From positions 1 through 6,307 of the forward strand of contig JACQTG010000241.1 of the NCBI GenBank assembly GCA_016210895.1: 6,307 nucleotides of DNA, written 5' to 3'. How positions within the stretch are numbered: the first letter of the stretch is position 1; each line of letters opens with the position of its first letter. This stretch comes from Acidobacteriota bacterium. GTDB lineage: Bacteria; Acidobacteriota; Terriglobia; Acidoferrales; 2-02-FULL-67-57. Positions 1-5,745 of this stretch are shown here, piece after piece. The position numbers were made by a program, and so were the translations under genes. The notes below the pieces were generated by a model. The model searched no databases and was not told the origin of the DNA. It worked only from the letters and a program-made list of their open reading frames with translations.

Positions 1-602
1 AACACGACCTTGGAGATGGCCTGGGCCTTGCGAGTGCCCACCTTCCGATAATAGTGGTGGCGGGGTCTCGCACTCCGTGGCAGCCGAATGCGCGCAATTA
101 ATTCCTCGGGGCGCAGGTGCAGTTGCTTGTATCCGAGGTGGAACCCGTGATAGGGCACCCAGCGGCTCCCCTGCGCAGAAAGCAGCTCGAGTTCCGCATC
201 ATAGGCCAGCAGGGCTGGCGGCGAATCCGCGGCTGGTGATGCATTGGCGATGTTGCCCCCGAGCGTGCCTCGGTTCTGGGTTGCTATCCCTCCCGTTTCG
301 CGCGCGGCTTGGCAGAGCATGGGGAACTCGCGCTGCAAGACTGGGTAGTTTAGCACTTGGGTATAGACGGTGAGCGCACCCAGTGTGACCGCCTCGCGCG
401 ACACTTCAATCCCCTTGAGTTCCCGCAGGTGCCACAAGTTGAGAAATTTCTTGTGGGACAGCTTGCCCGCCTCCAATAGCACCATCAGGTCGGTCCCGCC
501 TGCAAAAGGCTTCCAAGTGCCGGGCTCCTGCGCCAGCAGCGAAAGAGCCTCCGTCAGGTCTCGAGGCGAGCGCAACTCGTAGCTAGGAAGATAGGCTCTC
601 AT
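1..602 (-). CDS. xdhB: Xanthine dehydrogenase FAD-binding subunit (CoxM-type), 3' end cut off by window edge
   Basis: This is the flavin subunit of a three-subunit molybdenum hydroxylase. It takes electrons from the [2Fe-2S] subunit onto FAD and passes them to NAD+ or another acceptor in the cytoplasm. The 200 visible residues start MRAYLPSYEL and stay open to the window edge. FAGGTDLM (about 33-40) and QNRGTLGGNIANASPAAD (109-126) are the two FAD-contacting glycine-rich motifs of the FAD_binding_5 domain. KVGTRKAQAISKV near the edge marks the junction to the C-terminal CO_deh_flav_C domain, which lies outside; family members are usually about 280-290 residues. The ATG overlaps the TGA of the [2Fe-2S] gene (ATGA, 599-602), the typical coupling of such operons, and this fixes the start. 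The symbol follows the E. coli three-subunit naming. The family call is firm; the substrate is inferred from the partner subunits. Confidence 0.93.
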   Translation of the reverse strand, partial: MRAYLPSYELRSPRDLTEALSLLAQEPGTWKPFAGGTDLMVLLEAGKLSHKKFLNLWHLRELKGIEVSREAVTLGALTVYTQVLNYPVLQREFPMLCQAARETGGIATQNRGTLGGNIANASPAADSPPALLAYDAELELLSAQGSRWVPYHGFHLGYKQLHLRPEELIARIRLPRSARPRHHYYRKVGTRKAQAISKVV

Positions 603-1090
603 ACCTTGACCGGAGTCCGCTGGCAAACGCGCACGACCGCCTCGAAGATTTTCGTGTAGCCCGTGCAGCGGCACAAATTGCCAGCTAGGCCAACGCGAAT
701 CTCCTCTTCGGTCGGTTCCGGCACCCGCTCCAGGAGGTTCACTGCCGCCATAATTATCCCTGGCGTGCAGATGCCACACTGCGCACCTCCGCAGGCGACA
801 AACGCTTCTTGGAGAGCGTGCAAGCGGTCACCATCGGCCACGCTTTCGATAGTGCAAATCTCGCTGCCGTTCACCTGCAGCATGGGCACCAGGCAACTGT
901 TCGCTAGCTCCCCGTCAATCAGCACCGAGCAGCCGCCGCACTCGCCCTCGCCACAGCCTTCCTTAGTGCCGGTGAGGTGCAACTCCTCGCGCAGCACGTC
1001 GAGCAGACGTGCCATCGGATAGACGCGCAAGGTGTGTTTTCGGCCATTCACCTTGCAGGTGACTGTGACTTTCCGCCCGTTTTCAGGCAC
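599..1090 (-). CDS. xdhC: Xanthine dehydrogenase [2Fe-2S] iron-sulfur subunit
   Basis: This 163-residue subunit carries electrons from the molybdenum centre to FAD. The N-terminal plant-ferredoxin-like domain has Cys46, Cys51, Cys54 and Cys66 (CGEGECGGCS...NSC). The C-terminal helical domain holds the second cluster through Cys105/Cys108 (CGIC) and Cys140/Cys142 (CRC in GNLCRCTGY). All eight ligands are present and the length is normal for CoxS-type proteins. The start is GTG at 1090, inside the last codons of the Mo-subunit gene (8-nt overlap, GTGCCTGA), with a good Shine-Dalgarno sequence just upstream. Its stop overlaps the ATG of the FAD subunit by 4 nt, so translation of the three subunits is probably coupled. 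The name xdhC follows E. coli subunit usage and is not the Moco-insertion chaperone also called XdhC. Confidence 0.95.
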   Translation of the reverse strand: MPENGRKVTVTCKVNGRKHTLRVYPMARLLDVLREELHLTGTKEGCGEGECGGCSVLIDGELANSCLVPMLQVNGSEICTIESVADGDRLHALQEAFVACGGAQCGICTPGIIMAAVNLLERVPEPTEEEIRVGLAGNLCRCTGYTKIFEAVVRVCQRTPVKV

Positions 1091-3299
1091 GGGTCACCTC
1101 GAGGGCCTCCATCAAAACTTCGGGCAAGGCAGGGAGCTGATCTACGCTGACGCCGGTGGCGTTCTCGATGGCGTTCACCACCGCAGCGGCGGTGCCGTCC
1201 ATGGGCAACTCCCCGAGTCCTTTGGCCCCGGCGGGTCCGTAGGCGTAGGGAATTTCTTCGAAGTACAGGCGAATCTGGGGCACGTCCATGGCCGTCGGGA
1301 TGATGTAGTTGGTCATCTGGCTGTTGAGCATCCGGCCATCTTTCCAGACGACATTCTCGTAAAGGGCGTAGCCGATCGCCTGCGCGATTCCCCCCTCGAT
1401 CTGCCCGGCGGCTAGAACCGGGTGGATCACCTTGCCCACTTCCTGCACGGCGACAAAATCATCCACGCGCACCTCGCAAGTGAGCGAGTCCACCGTGACC
1501 TCGGCCACGTACACCGCCCAGGCGTAGGCCGCGTAGGCATCGCCCCGATAGTTCTCCTCGTCCCAGTGGATTCCGGGCGGTGTCTGGTACTGGGTGAAGG
1601 TCTTAAGCGGACCGTACTTCTGAATGTATCCCTGGCAAGCCAGGGCAAACTCGGCCGGCGTACAGCCTTCTCTTAGAAGCCCGCTGCCCAGCAGAGTTTG
1701 TTTCAGCCCGATCGCCGCCGACTCGACCAGCTTGCCGACGATCATGCAGGTGCGCGAAGCCACGGTGGGGCCACTATTGGGAACGGCGCTCGTGTCGGGG
1801 TGCGCCATCTCCACTTGGTCATAGTCCAACCCCAGAGTTGTGGCGACAATCTGGCAGAGGATTGTATTTGTACCCTGGCCGATTTCCGTGCTGGCAGCGA
1901 GAATTCTAACCCGTCCCTCTGCAGTGGCCTCCACCCCAACCACCGAGGCCAGATGTTTTTCTCCCGATCCCGTAAAGCCGGAACCGTGCATAAAGCAGGC
2001 GAACCCGATACCCTTTTTCTCCCGCCGCCGGCAGTTCTCCTCGGCAAAGCGCTGGCGCTTGGCATGGTAGTCAGCCGCGGCCAATGCTTTCTCCATCAAA
2101 CGTTCCATATCCACCTTTTCTCGGATCACCTGCCCGGTGGCTGTGGTCTGCCCCTCGCGGATGAAATTCCGGCGGCGTAGCTCTGCCGGGCTCAACCCCA
2201 CTACCCGCGCCACCTTGTTTAAATGGCGCTCCAAGGCGAACGTGCACTGCGGCGCTCCGAACCCTCGGAAGGCCCCATGGGGCGGCGTGTTGGTGGCCAC
2301 CGCACGGCTGCGAATGCGGACGTTGGGGCAATAGTAGGGCCCCGCGGCGTGAATCGTGCCGCGGGAGAGGACAACAGCCGACAGGGTGGCATAGGCACCA
2401 CCGTCAATCACAAAGTCAATCTCCATGCCCAGCAGCTTGCCGTCCTTGCGGATCGCGGTGCGGTGGCGAGTGTGAGAGGGATGGCGCTTGGTGGTGGCCA
2501 CCATGTCTTCGGCGCGGTCGTAGATGAGCTTGACTGGTTTGCCTGATTTCCACGCGAGCAAGGCGGCGTGGCCAGCGATCATCGAGGGATATTCCTCCTT
2601 TCCGCCAAAGCCGCCTCCAGTCTCCACTTGAATCACGCGCACTTTGTTTTCTGGGAGCCCGAACAGTGGCACCAAAGCCTTATGAACGTAGTACGGGCAC
2701 TGCATTGAGCCCCAGACAGTGACGCCCTCTTCCGGGTTGGCGATGGCGATCATCCCGTTGCTCTCGATGTAGAGCTGCTCCTGCGCGCCGGTGCGATACT
2801 CCCCTTCCACGATGAAATCGGCAGCCGCCCACACTTCGTCCACGCACCCCTTCTCCACCTGGATGGATTTCAGGATGTTGTCCAGGCCCCAGATGATCTC
2901 CTTCTGGGCCAAGGAGTCCTCGATGGTGAAGACGGCCGGGAGCGGATCGATTTCCAACCGCACCCATCGGCGGGCCTCTTCTAGCAGATACTTGTCCGGG
3001 TGGGCCAAAAGCATCACGGGCTCTTCGGCGTGGCTGACGACCTCATGGGCCAAAATCGGCTGGTCGTCCAGGATCAAAGTGACTGCGTTTTTGCCGGGGA
3101 TGTCCTTCGCAGTGACGATCGTGAATTCCTGCCATGGCATAGGCCCCTCGAAGTAAATCCCTCGAATGCGCCCCCGCGCGCAGGGGCTACGTACCGTAGC
3201 GCCGTAGAGCATTTCGGGAAAACTGTAGTCATTGATATAGCGCGCCCGACCGGTGACTTTGTCGCGCGCTTCCTTGCGCGGAACAGCCTGTCCGATCAC
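1083..3299 (-). CDS. xdhA: Xanthine dehydrogenase molybdenum-cofactor-binding (catalytic) subunit
   Basis: This 738-residue catalytic subunit hydroxylates the substrate at the molybdopterin centre. The N-terminal a/b-hammerhead domain (from VPRKEARDKVTGRARY, residues 6-21) is followed by the two Moco-binding domains. Visible active-site motifs are Q200 in GSMQ, GGGFGGKE (228-235), GAFRGFG (342-348), EIGQG (472-476) and KGLGE (693-697), whose E697 is the catalytic glutamate. Aligned by eye to bovine xanthine oxidase, E235 matches Glu802, R313 matches Arg880, F347 matches Phe914 and E697 matches Glu1261. The Glu802/Arg880 pair binds purines and is replaced in aldehyde oxidases, so hypoxanthine/xanthine is the likely substrate (inference). 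The start is GTG at 3299, giving MIGQAVPRKEA as is usual for the family. The upstream frame is open for at least 18 codons but offers no credible alternative start, and the Shine-Dalgarno sequence is weak. The gene lies 43 nt after guaD. A neighbouring purine deaminase supports the call. Confidence 0.94.
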   Translation of the reverse strand: MIGQAVPRKEARDKVTGRARYINDYSFPEMLYGATVRSPCARGRIRGIYFEGPMPWQEFTIVTAKDIPGKNAVTLILDDQPILAHEVVSHAEEPVMLLAHPDKYLLEEARRWVRLEIDPLPAVFTIEDSLAQKEIIWGLDNILKSIQVEKGCVDEVWAAADFIVEGEYRTGAQEQLYIESNGMIAIANPEEGVTVWGSMQCPYYVHKALVPLFGLPENKVRVIQVETGGGFGGKEEYPSMIAGHAALLAWKSGKPVKLIYDRAEDMVATTKRHPSHTRHRTAIRKDGKLLGMEIDFVIDGGAYATLSAVVLSRGTIHAAGPYYCPNVRIRSRAVATNTPPHGAFRGFGAPQCTFALERHLNKVARVVGLSPAELRRRNFIREGQTTATGQVIREKVDMERLMEKALAAADYHAKRQRFAEENCRRREKKGIGFACFMHGSGFTGSGEKHLASVVGVEATAEGRVRILAASTEIGQGTNTILCQIVATTLGLDYDQVEMAHPDTSAVPNSGPTVASRTCMIVGKLVESAAIGLKQTLLGSGLLREGCTPAEFALACQGYIQKYGPLKTFTQYQTPPGIHWDEENYRGDAYAAYAWAVYVAEVTVDSLTCEVRVDDFVAVQEVGKVIHPVLAAGQIEGGIAQAIGYALYENVVWKDGRMLNSQMTNYIIPTAMDVPQIRLYFEEIPYAYGPAGAKGLGELPMDGTAAAVVNAIENATGVSVDQLPALPEVLMEALEVTRA
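1094..1100 (-). promoter_or_regulatory. Ribosome binding site for the [2Fe-2S] subunit
   Basis: On the minus strand GAGGTGA lies inside the 3' end of the Mo-subunit gene. It leaves a 6-nt gap between GAGG and the GTG codon at 1090. It supports the GTG start and the 8-nt overlap between the two genes. Confidence 0.6.
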
Positions 3300-3320
3300 T
3301 GTACTCTGCCAGCGAGAAAT

Positions 3321-3342
3321 CCCCAGGGCTGAGCGCCCGGGG
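3321..3342 (-). repeat. Hairpin in the guaD-xdh gap, abutting the guaD stop codon
   Basis: CCCC (3321-3324) pairs with GGGG (3339-3342) and GGGC (3326-3329) with GCCC (3335-3338). This gives an 8-bp all-GC stem with one bulged A at 3325 and a 5-nt loop. It starts on the base after the guaD TGA (3343-3345) and ends 21 nt before the xdh GTG. On the transcribed strand it is followed by ATTTCTCG and no U-run, so it is not a canonical terminator. It could act as an attenuator, a ribosome-spacing element or a 3' stability element that sets the guaD to xdh ratio (inference). Confidence 0.5.
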
Positions 3343-3810
3343 TCAGTATTTGATCTTGTCCGCCTTCTGGTCCCAGATGGGAAAGGCAGCCAAGGCTTCT
3401 TCGCGCATGATTTGCATCATGGGAATCTTTCGGTGCGACGAGGGCCGGCGCAGTTCTTGACGGATGAAGTCGTCGTCAAAGCCGAACCGAGCCGCATCCT
3501 CGGCCGTGTTGGCGTAATACACCCGGGCGGGCCGCGCCCAGTAAATCGCTGCCATGCACATCGGGCACGGCTCACAGGTGGTATAAATCTCACAACCCGT
3601 GAGCTGAAAATGCTTCAACACTTGGCAGGCCTTGCGGATAGCAACGATTTCCGCATGGCTGGAGGGGTCGTTGGCGGACGTGACCTGGTTGGTCCCTTCC
3701 GCAATGATCTTTCCGTTTTGCACTACTAGAGCGGCAAACGGGCCGCCATTCCCCGAGCGCACGTTTTCGATCGAGAGTTCAATGGCTCGCGCCATGAAGG
3801 GATTCCGCAC
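3343..3810 (-). CDS. guaD: Guanine deaminase (Bacillus GuaD type, cytidine-deaminase fold)
   Basis: This enzyme hydrolyses guanine to xanthine and ammonia, feeding the xanthine dehydrogenase encoded directly downstream. The 155-residue product has the zinc motifs of the CDA fold: H52-A-E54 (His ligand and proton-shuttling Glu) and PCPMC with C82 and C85. From memory it is closely similar to B. subtilis GuaD (156 residues), including GGPF, NDPSSHAE, AIRKACQVL, YTTCEPCPMC, AIYWARP and GFDDDFI. D113 falls at the position of the substrate-contacting Asp114 of that enzyme. The same fold includes TadA and cytosine deaminases, but YWARP and the FDD region point to guanine. I chose GTG at 3810 over an in-frame ATG at 3843. 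The GTG has a strong Shine-Dalgarno GGGGAG 7 nt upstream and gives family length, while the ATG lies within the predicted -10 element. It is the first gene of a guaD-xdh operon. Confidence 0.9.
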   Translation of the reverse strand: MRNPFMARAIELSIENVRSGNGGPFAALVVQNGKIIAEGTNQVTSANDPSSHAEIVAIRKACQVLKHFQLTGCEIYTTCEPCPMCMAAIYWARPARVYYANTAEDAARFGFDDDFIRQELRRPSSHRKIPMMQIMREEALAAFPIWDQKADKIKY

Positions 3811-3817
3811 AGCTTGA

Positions 3818-3823
3818 CTCCCC
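3818..3823 (-). promoter_or_regulatory. Ribosome binding site that fixes the guaD start
   Basis: Minus-strand GGGGAG lies 7 nt before GTG at 3810. The alternative ATG at 3843 has only GTTTTGGT before it and no purine-rich site. This makes 3810 the better start. Confidence 0.65.
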
Positions 3824-3833
3824 GGTGGCAGTG

Positions 3834-3862
3834 AGTATAGCATACCAAAACACCGGAAACAG
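3834..3862 (-). promoter_or_regulatory. Probable sigma-70-type promoter of the guaD-xdh operon
   Basis: The minus strand reads TGC-TATACT, an extended -10 (TGn plus a hexamer with one mismatch to TATAAT; hexamer at 3839-3834). A poor -35 (CTGTTT, 3862-3857) lies 17 bp upstream, which fits the reliance of extended -10 promoters on the TG motif. Transcription would start near 3827 and leave a leader of about 16 nt that contains the Shine-Dalgarno sequence. No experiment supports it. Confidence 0.5.
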
Positions 3863-3903
3863 CTAGGCGAACCAACAAGATAGGGTCGGGGGGAAATAGT
3901 AGG

Positions 3904-3911
3904 CTCCGGAG
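3904..3911. repeat. 8-bp perfect palindrome upstream of the guaD promoter
   Basis: CTCCGGAG is self-complementary. It lies about 42 bp upstream of the proposed -35 and 10 bp from the next dyad. An 8-bp palindrome can occur by chance; it is recorded because it clusters with two longer dyads. Confidence 0.3.
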
Positions 3912-3920
3912 TGGTCCGTA

Positions 3921-3942
3921 AGAGCTTCCTGTTTCAAGCTCT
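3921..3942. repeat. Dyad AGAGCTT-N8-AAGCTCT, candidate operator
   Basis: Two perfect 7-bp arms (3921-3927 and 3936-3942) flank an 8-bp spacer. The 15-bp centre-to-centre arm spacing is compatible with a dimeric helix-turn-helix regulator. It sits about 59 bp upstream of the proposed -35 of guaD. The regulator and function are unknown. Confidence 0.4.
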
Positions 3943-3970
3943 GATTACCGAACTGGAAGGTGTGTCTCTA

Positions 3971-3988
3971 CCAAAGGGAATCCTTTGG
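3971..3988. repeat. Hairpin/dyad CCAAAGG-GAAT-CCTTTGG
   Basis: Two perfect 7-bp arms flank a 4-nt centre about 110 bp upstream of the proposed guaD -35. No T-run follows on either strand, so a terminator role is unlikely. It could be an operator or a relic of a mobile element. Confidence 0.4.
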
Positions 3989-4101
3989 CGCGCTGGATGA
4001 GTATCAAGGCTTCTCAAGGTGTTCCCTCCAAATCAACTGCAGCAGCTTGACTCTGTGAGCACGCCTGCGAGCGATTCCTAGTTGTTTCAAGGCTCATGAG
4101 G

Positions 4102-4213
4102 CTGTTGAAAAAGTGTTTTCGGGGTTCCGAAGGCCTTTGCGAGAAACGAAGAATCAGCAATTTGGAGATGCACCCAACGTGCAAAAGGGGGATTTGCCGC
4201 AGTTTTTCAACAG
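4102..4213. mobile_element. MITE-like element or IS remnant with 11-bp terminal inverted repeats
   Basis: CTGTTGAAAAA (4102-4112) is matched exactly by TTTTTCAACAG (4203-4213); after one mismatch the next two inner bases also match. The 112-bp unit has no transposase gene, and its short open frames look meaningless. Ends of the type GGCTGTTGAAAAA are, to my knowledge, common at insertion-sequence and MITE termini in several phyla, which is the basis for the call. Inside it, TTCGG-GGTT-CCGAA (4118-4131) forms a small stem. Read on the minus strand this stem is followed after five bases by TTTTT, so the left end might weakly terminate mtn transcription. I see no convincing target-site duplication. 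An alternative is an extragenic repeat unrelated to transposition. Confidence 0.5.
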
Positions 4214-4325
4214 GTTCTTATGGTTTGGTACACCGCGCGTTGACTTGTCTGCAGGCACGCCCAAGACGGCCTTCCAAAGGCCAGTTCCCTCCCGTGATCG
4301 GCCAGGTGCCGGGCCTCTCCTCAAC

Positions 4326-4376
4326 AGGATCAACGGCGGTGGCATGCGTGAGGTCTATCAGGGGCACGACAGGTAG
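4326..4376 (+). pseudogene. Possible relic of a Ser/Thr protein kinase N-terminus
   Basis: The plus strand reads RINGGGMREVYQGHDR then TAG. This resembles the ATP-binding glycine-rich loop of bacterial PknB-type kinases (IGxGGMGEVYRAxD), with the third loop glycine replaced by Arg. Only about 16 residues match. No kinase catalytic motifs follow, because the mtnC coding region begins 10 bases later on the other strand. No intact start is apparent. It is either a decayed fragment or chance. Confidence 0.25.
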
Positions 4377-4385
4377 GAGAAGGCT

Positions 4386-5114
4386 CTAGGGAAAAATGAC
4401 ATCGAAGGTCTGAATCACGGGATACGCGCGTTCGGGAGCGGGTAGTTGCCTGATGCGGACACACAGCGCCGTTTCAAGACCGGCGAGTCGGGCGGCATCG
4501 ACCTCGGCGGTTACGTCCGAAAGAAACAGGATTTCTCCTGAGTGCAGGGCGAGCGCGCTGGCAATGCGGCGATAGCTTGCGGGCTGGGTTTTGGCACCGG
4601 TGGTGGTGTCGAAGTAGACACGAATGAAGCGGGTCAGGTCACCTGAGGTCGTGTGGGCGAAAAGCAGTTTTTGCGCCAGGACACTGCCGGAAGAAAAGAT
4701 CGCGATGCTTTTCTGCTGCGCCTGCCAGCGGGCGAAGGCGGGCGGGACATCCGGATAGACTTCGCTGCGCAAGGCGCCGCTGCGATAGCCGGCCTCCCAG
4801 ATCTTTCCCTGGAGGGATTTCAGCGGGGTGGCTTTGCGGTCGCGGTCCATCAGCCAGTGCACGTAGGCTACGGCGGACTCCAGGCGGGCAGCAGACGAGT
4901 CTTCGTGCCAGGGGGGCGGGTCGAGCTTCGCGGCAACGTCGCAGGCGTGTTCGTGGCGAAGTTGGACGAGGTCGGCGCCGACGTCCGGGCTTGCATGATG
5001 CCGCCCAATAAATTCTTTGACGTGGGCGCGGGCGTAAGGAAACAGGACCTGGTACACGAACTCGATCGGTGTGGTCGTGCCTTCGATGTCGAGCAGGAGG
5101 GCGCGGGCAGACAC
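4386..5114 (-). CDS. mtnC: Enolase-phosphatase E1 (2,3-diketo-5-methylthiopentyl-1-phosphate enolase/phosphatase)
   Basis: This bifunctional HAD-superfamily enzyme of methionine salvage enolises the diketone phosphate made by MtnB and then dephosphorylates it to the acireductone used by MtnD. It does the work that MtnW and MtnX share in Bacillus. Numbered from GTG at 5114 (242 residues), the motifs are DIEGTT (D9 nucleophile, E11 Mg ligand), FSSGS (140-144, HAD motif II), K175 in GAKTQPASY (motif III) and SDVTAEVDAA (199-208, motif IV, D200). LKSLQGKIWEAGY (98-110) is also characteristic of the E1 family. The frame is open upstream to 5303, but that would overlap mtnD by about 166 nt and add an arginine-rich tail unlike the family. 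GTG at 5114 puts DIEGTT eight residues in, as expected. GTG at 5129 or 5132 or TTG at 5135, just after the mtnD stop, are also possible. No start has a strong Shine-Dalgarno sequence. Confidence 0.9.
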   Translation of the reverse strand: MSARALLLDIEGTTTPIEFVYQVLFPYARAHVKEFIGRHHASPDVGADLVQLRHEHACDVAAKLDPPPWHEDSSAARLESAVAYVHWLMDRDRKATPLKSLQGKIWEAGYRSGALRSEVYPDVPPAFARWQAQQKSIAIFSSGSVLAQKLLFAHTTSGDLTRFIRVYFDTTTGAKTQPASYRRIASALALHSGEILFLSDVTAEVDAARLAGLETALCVRIRQLPAPERAYPVIQTFDVIFP

Positions 5115-5137
5115 CTGGGCGAGTGGCACCACCAAGA

Positions 5138-5704
5138 TCAGCTCAGAGGCGTTTGCCGCGGGATGTAGGCGGGACCGAGGCAGATGGGCTGATAGCGCTG
5201 GTCGACACCGCTGTCGGTGTAGCGGGGTGTCCAGCCGGCCGGATCCTGAAAGAGCCGGATGGCGCGAATTTCGCGTTCGGCGCAGAGTTCGAACCAGTGC
5301 CAAGTGCCGCGCGGCACGCGAATCAAATCTCCGGCTTCCACCTCGATGGCGAAGACCGGCCCAGAACGTGGGTGGATGTGGAACAGTCCACGGCCATGGA
5401 TGATGAAGCGCACTTCGTCCTCGTCATGCCAGTGCTCGCGATTGAACTTGGCGAGCATGGCGTCCAGGCCGGGTGTGTCGGGCTTGACGTCAATGACATC
5501 GGCGGTGACATAGCCGCCACGCGCCTTCAACTGTTCGATTTCCGCAGCGTACGCGGCGAGGATTTCTTCCACCGGGGCATCTAAGGCCACCGGTTGCACT
5601 GGCTCCCAGCGCTCGAAGTCGATCCCCACGGCGGCCAGATAGTCTGCAATCGTTACAGGATCGCGCAGCGTTCGGTTCTCGTCGGGAATTCTGACAATTG
5701 CCAT
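5138..5704 (-). CDS. mtnD: Acireductone dioxygenase (ARD)
   Basis: This cupin metalloenzyme cleaves the methylthio-acireductone with O2. With Fe(II) it yields the 2-keto acid precursor of methionine plus formate; with Ni(II) it takes an off-pathway route releasing CO. Its 188 residues include the metal site H91-W-H93-D-E-D-E97 ([11 protein letters not shown]) and H136 in [10 protein letters not shown], equivalent to the His96/His98/Glu102/His140 set of the Klebsiella enzyme. [16 protein letters not shown] and RLFQDPAGW complete the ARD pattern. The length is usual for bacterial ARD. ATG at 5704 gives a family-like N-terminus; AAGGA lies only 2 nt before it, closer than ideal. It lies 41 nt after mtnB and directly before mtnC. 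The bound metal cannot be read from sequence. Confidence 0.95.
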   Translation of the reverse strand: MAIVRIPDENRTLRDPVTIADYLAAVGIDFERWEPVQPVALDAPVEEILAAYAAEIEQLKARGGYVTADVIDVKPDTPGLDAMLAKFNREHWHDEDEVRFIIHGRGLFHIHPRSGPVFAIEVEAGDLIRVPRGTWHWFELCAEREIRAIRLFQDPAGWTPRYTDSGVDQRYQPICLGPAYIPRQTPLS

Positions 5705-5745
5705 CGTCCTTGCCTACCCAGAGTCTCGCCGCCCCCAAGCCTGTC

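Larger units (their letters stand above)
3863..4385. other. Non-coding gap between the methionine-salvage and purine clusters
   Basis: No reading frame here shows protein-family similarity over a useful length. The guaD-proximal third holds three short perfect inverted repeats. The middle holds a MITE-like element (4102-4213). The part next to mtnC holds a small GC stem (GGCCTT-CCA-AAGGCC, 4268-4282) and a possible kinase-gene scrap. A short direct repeat TCAAGG-CTTC-TCAAGG lies at about 4004-4019. I find no strong Rho-independent terminator for the mtn operon and no convincing tRNA, riboswitch or small-RNA gene. Confidence 0.6.

Noticed and set aside
77..582. Plus-strand frames of 98 and 70 codons at the left edge
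   Set aside because: They are antisense to the FAD subunit, whose minus-strand reading is unbroken and matches the family throughout.
1032..2546. Several plus-strand frames of 60-160 codons opposite the Mo-subunit gene
   Set aside because: They are antisense to a well-supported 738-residue enzyme, have low-complexity composition and no family motifs.
3811..3843. Longer GuaD beginning MLYSLPPGSQ from ATG at 3843
   Set aside because: It has a poor ribosome site, overlaps the predicted -10 element, and GTG at 3810 fits the family length better.
4268..4282. GGCCTT-CCA-AAGGCC stem as terminator of the mtn operon
   Set aside because: There is no T-run after it on the minus strand, and the 6-bp stem with a 3-nt loop is common by chance in GC-rich DNA.
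3863..4385. Riboswitch, tRNA, CRISPR or small RNA in the gap
   Set aside because: I found no SAM- or purine-riboswitch core, no cloverleaf and no spaced repeats; only simple dyads and one pair of inverted repeats.
4096..4389. Overlapping plus-strand frames of 97 and 87 codons in the intergenic gap
   Set aside because: They run through the MITE-like inverted repeats and have no convincing start context or family similarity; only the last 16 residues of one frame recall a kinase loop, reported separately.
5115..5303. N-terminal extension of MtnC by about 60 residues
   Set aside because: It overlaps mtnD in another frame, is rich in Arg/Pro with no family similarity, and is explained by the lack of stops opposite a GC-rich gene.
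4653..5584. Two 171-codon plus-strand frames opposite mtnC and mtnD
   Set aside because: They are shadows of genes whose catalytic motifs are all intact on the minus strand; the translations show no recognisable domain.
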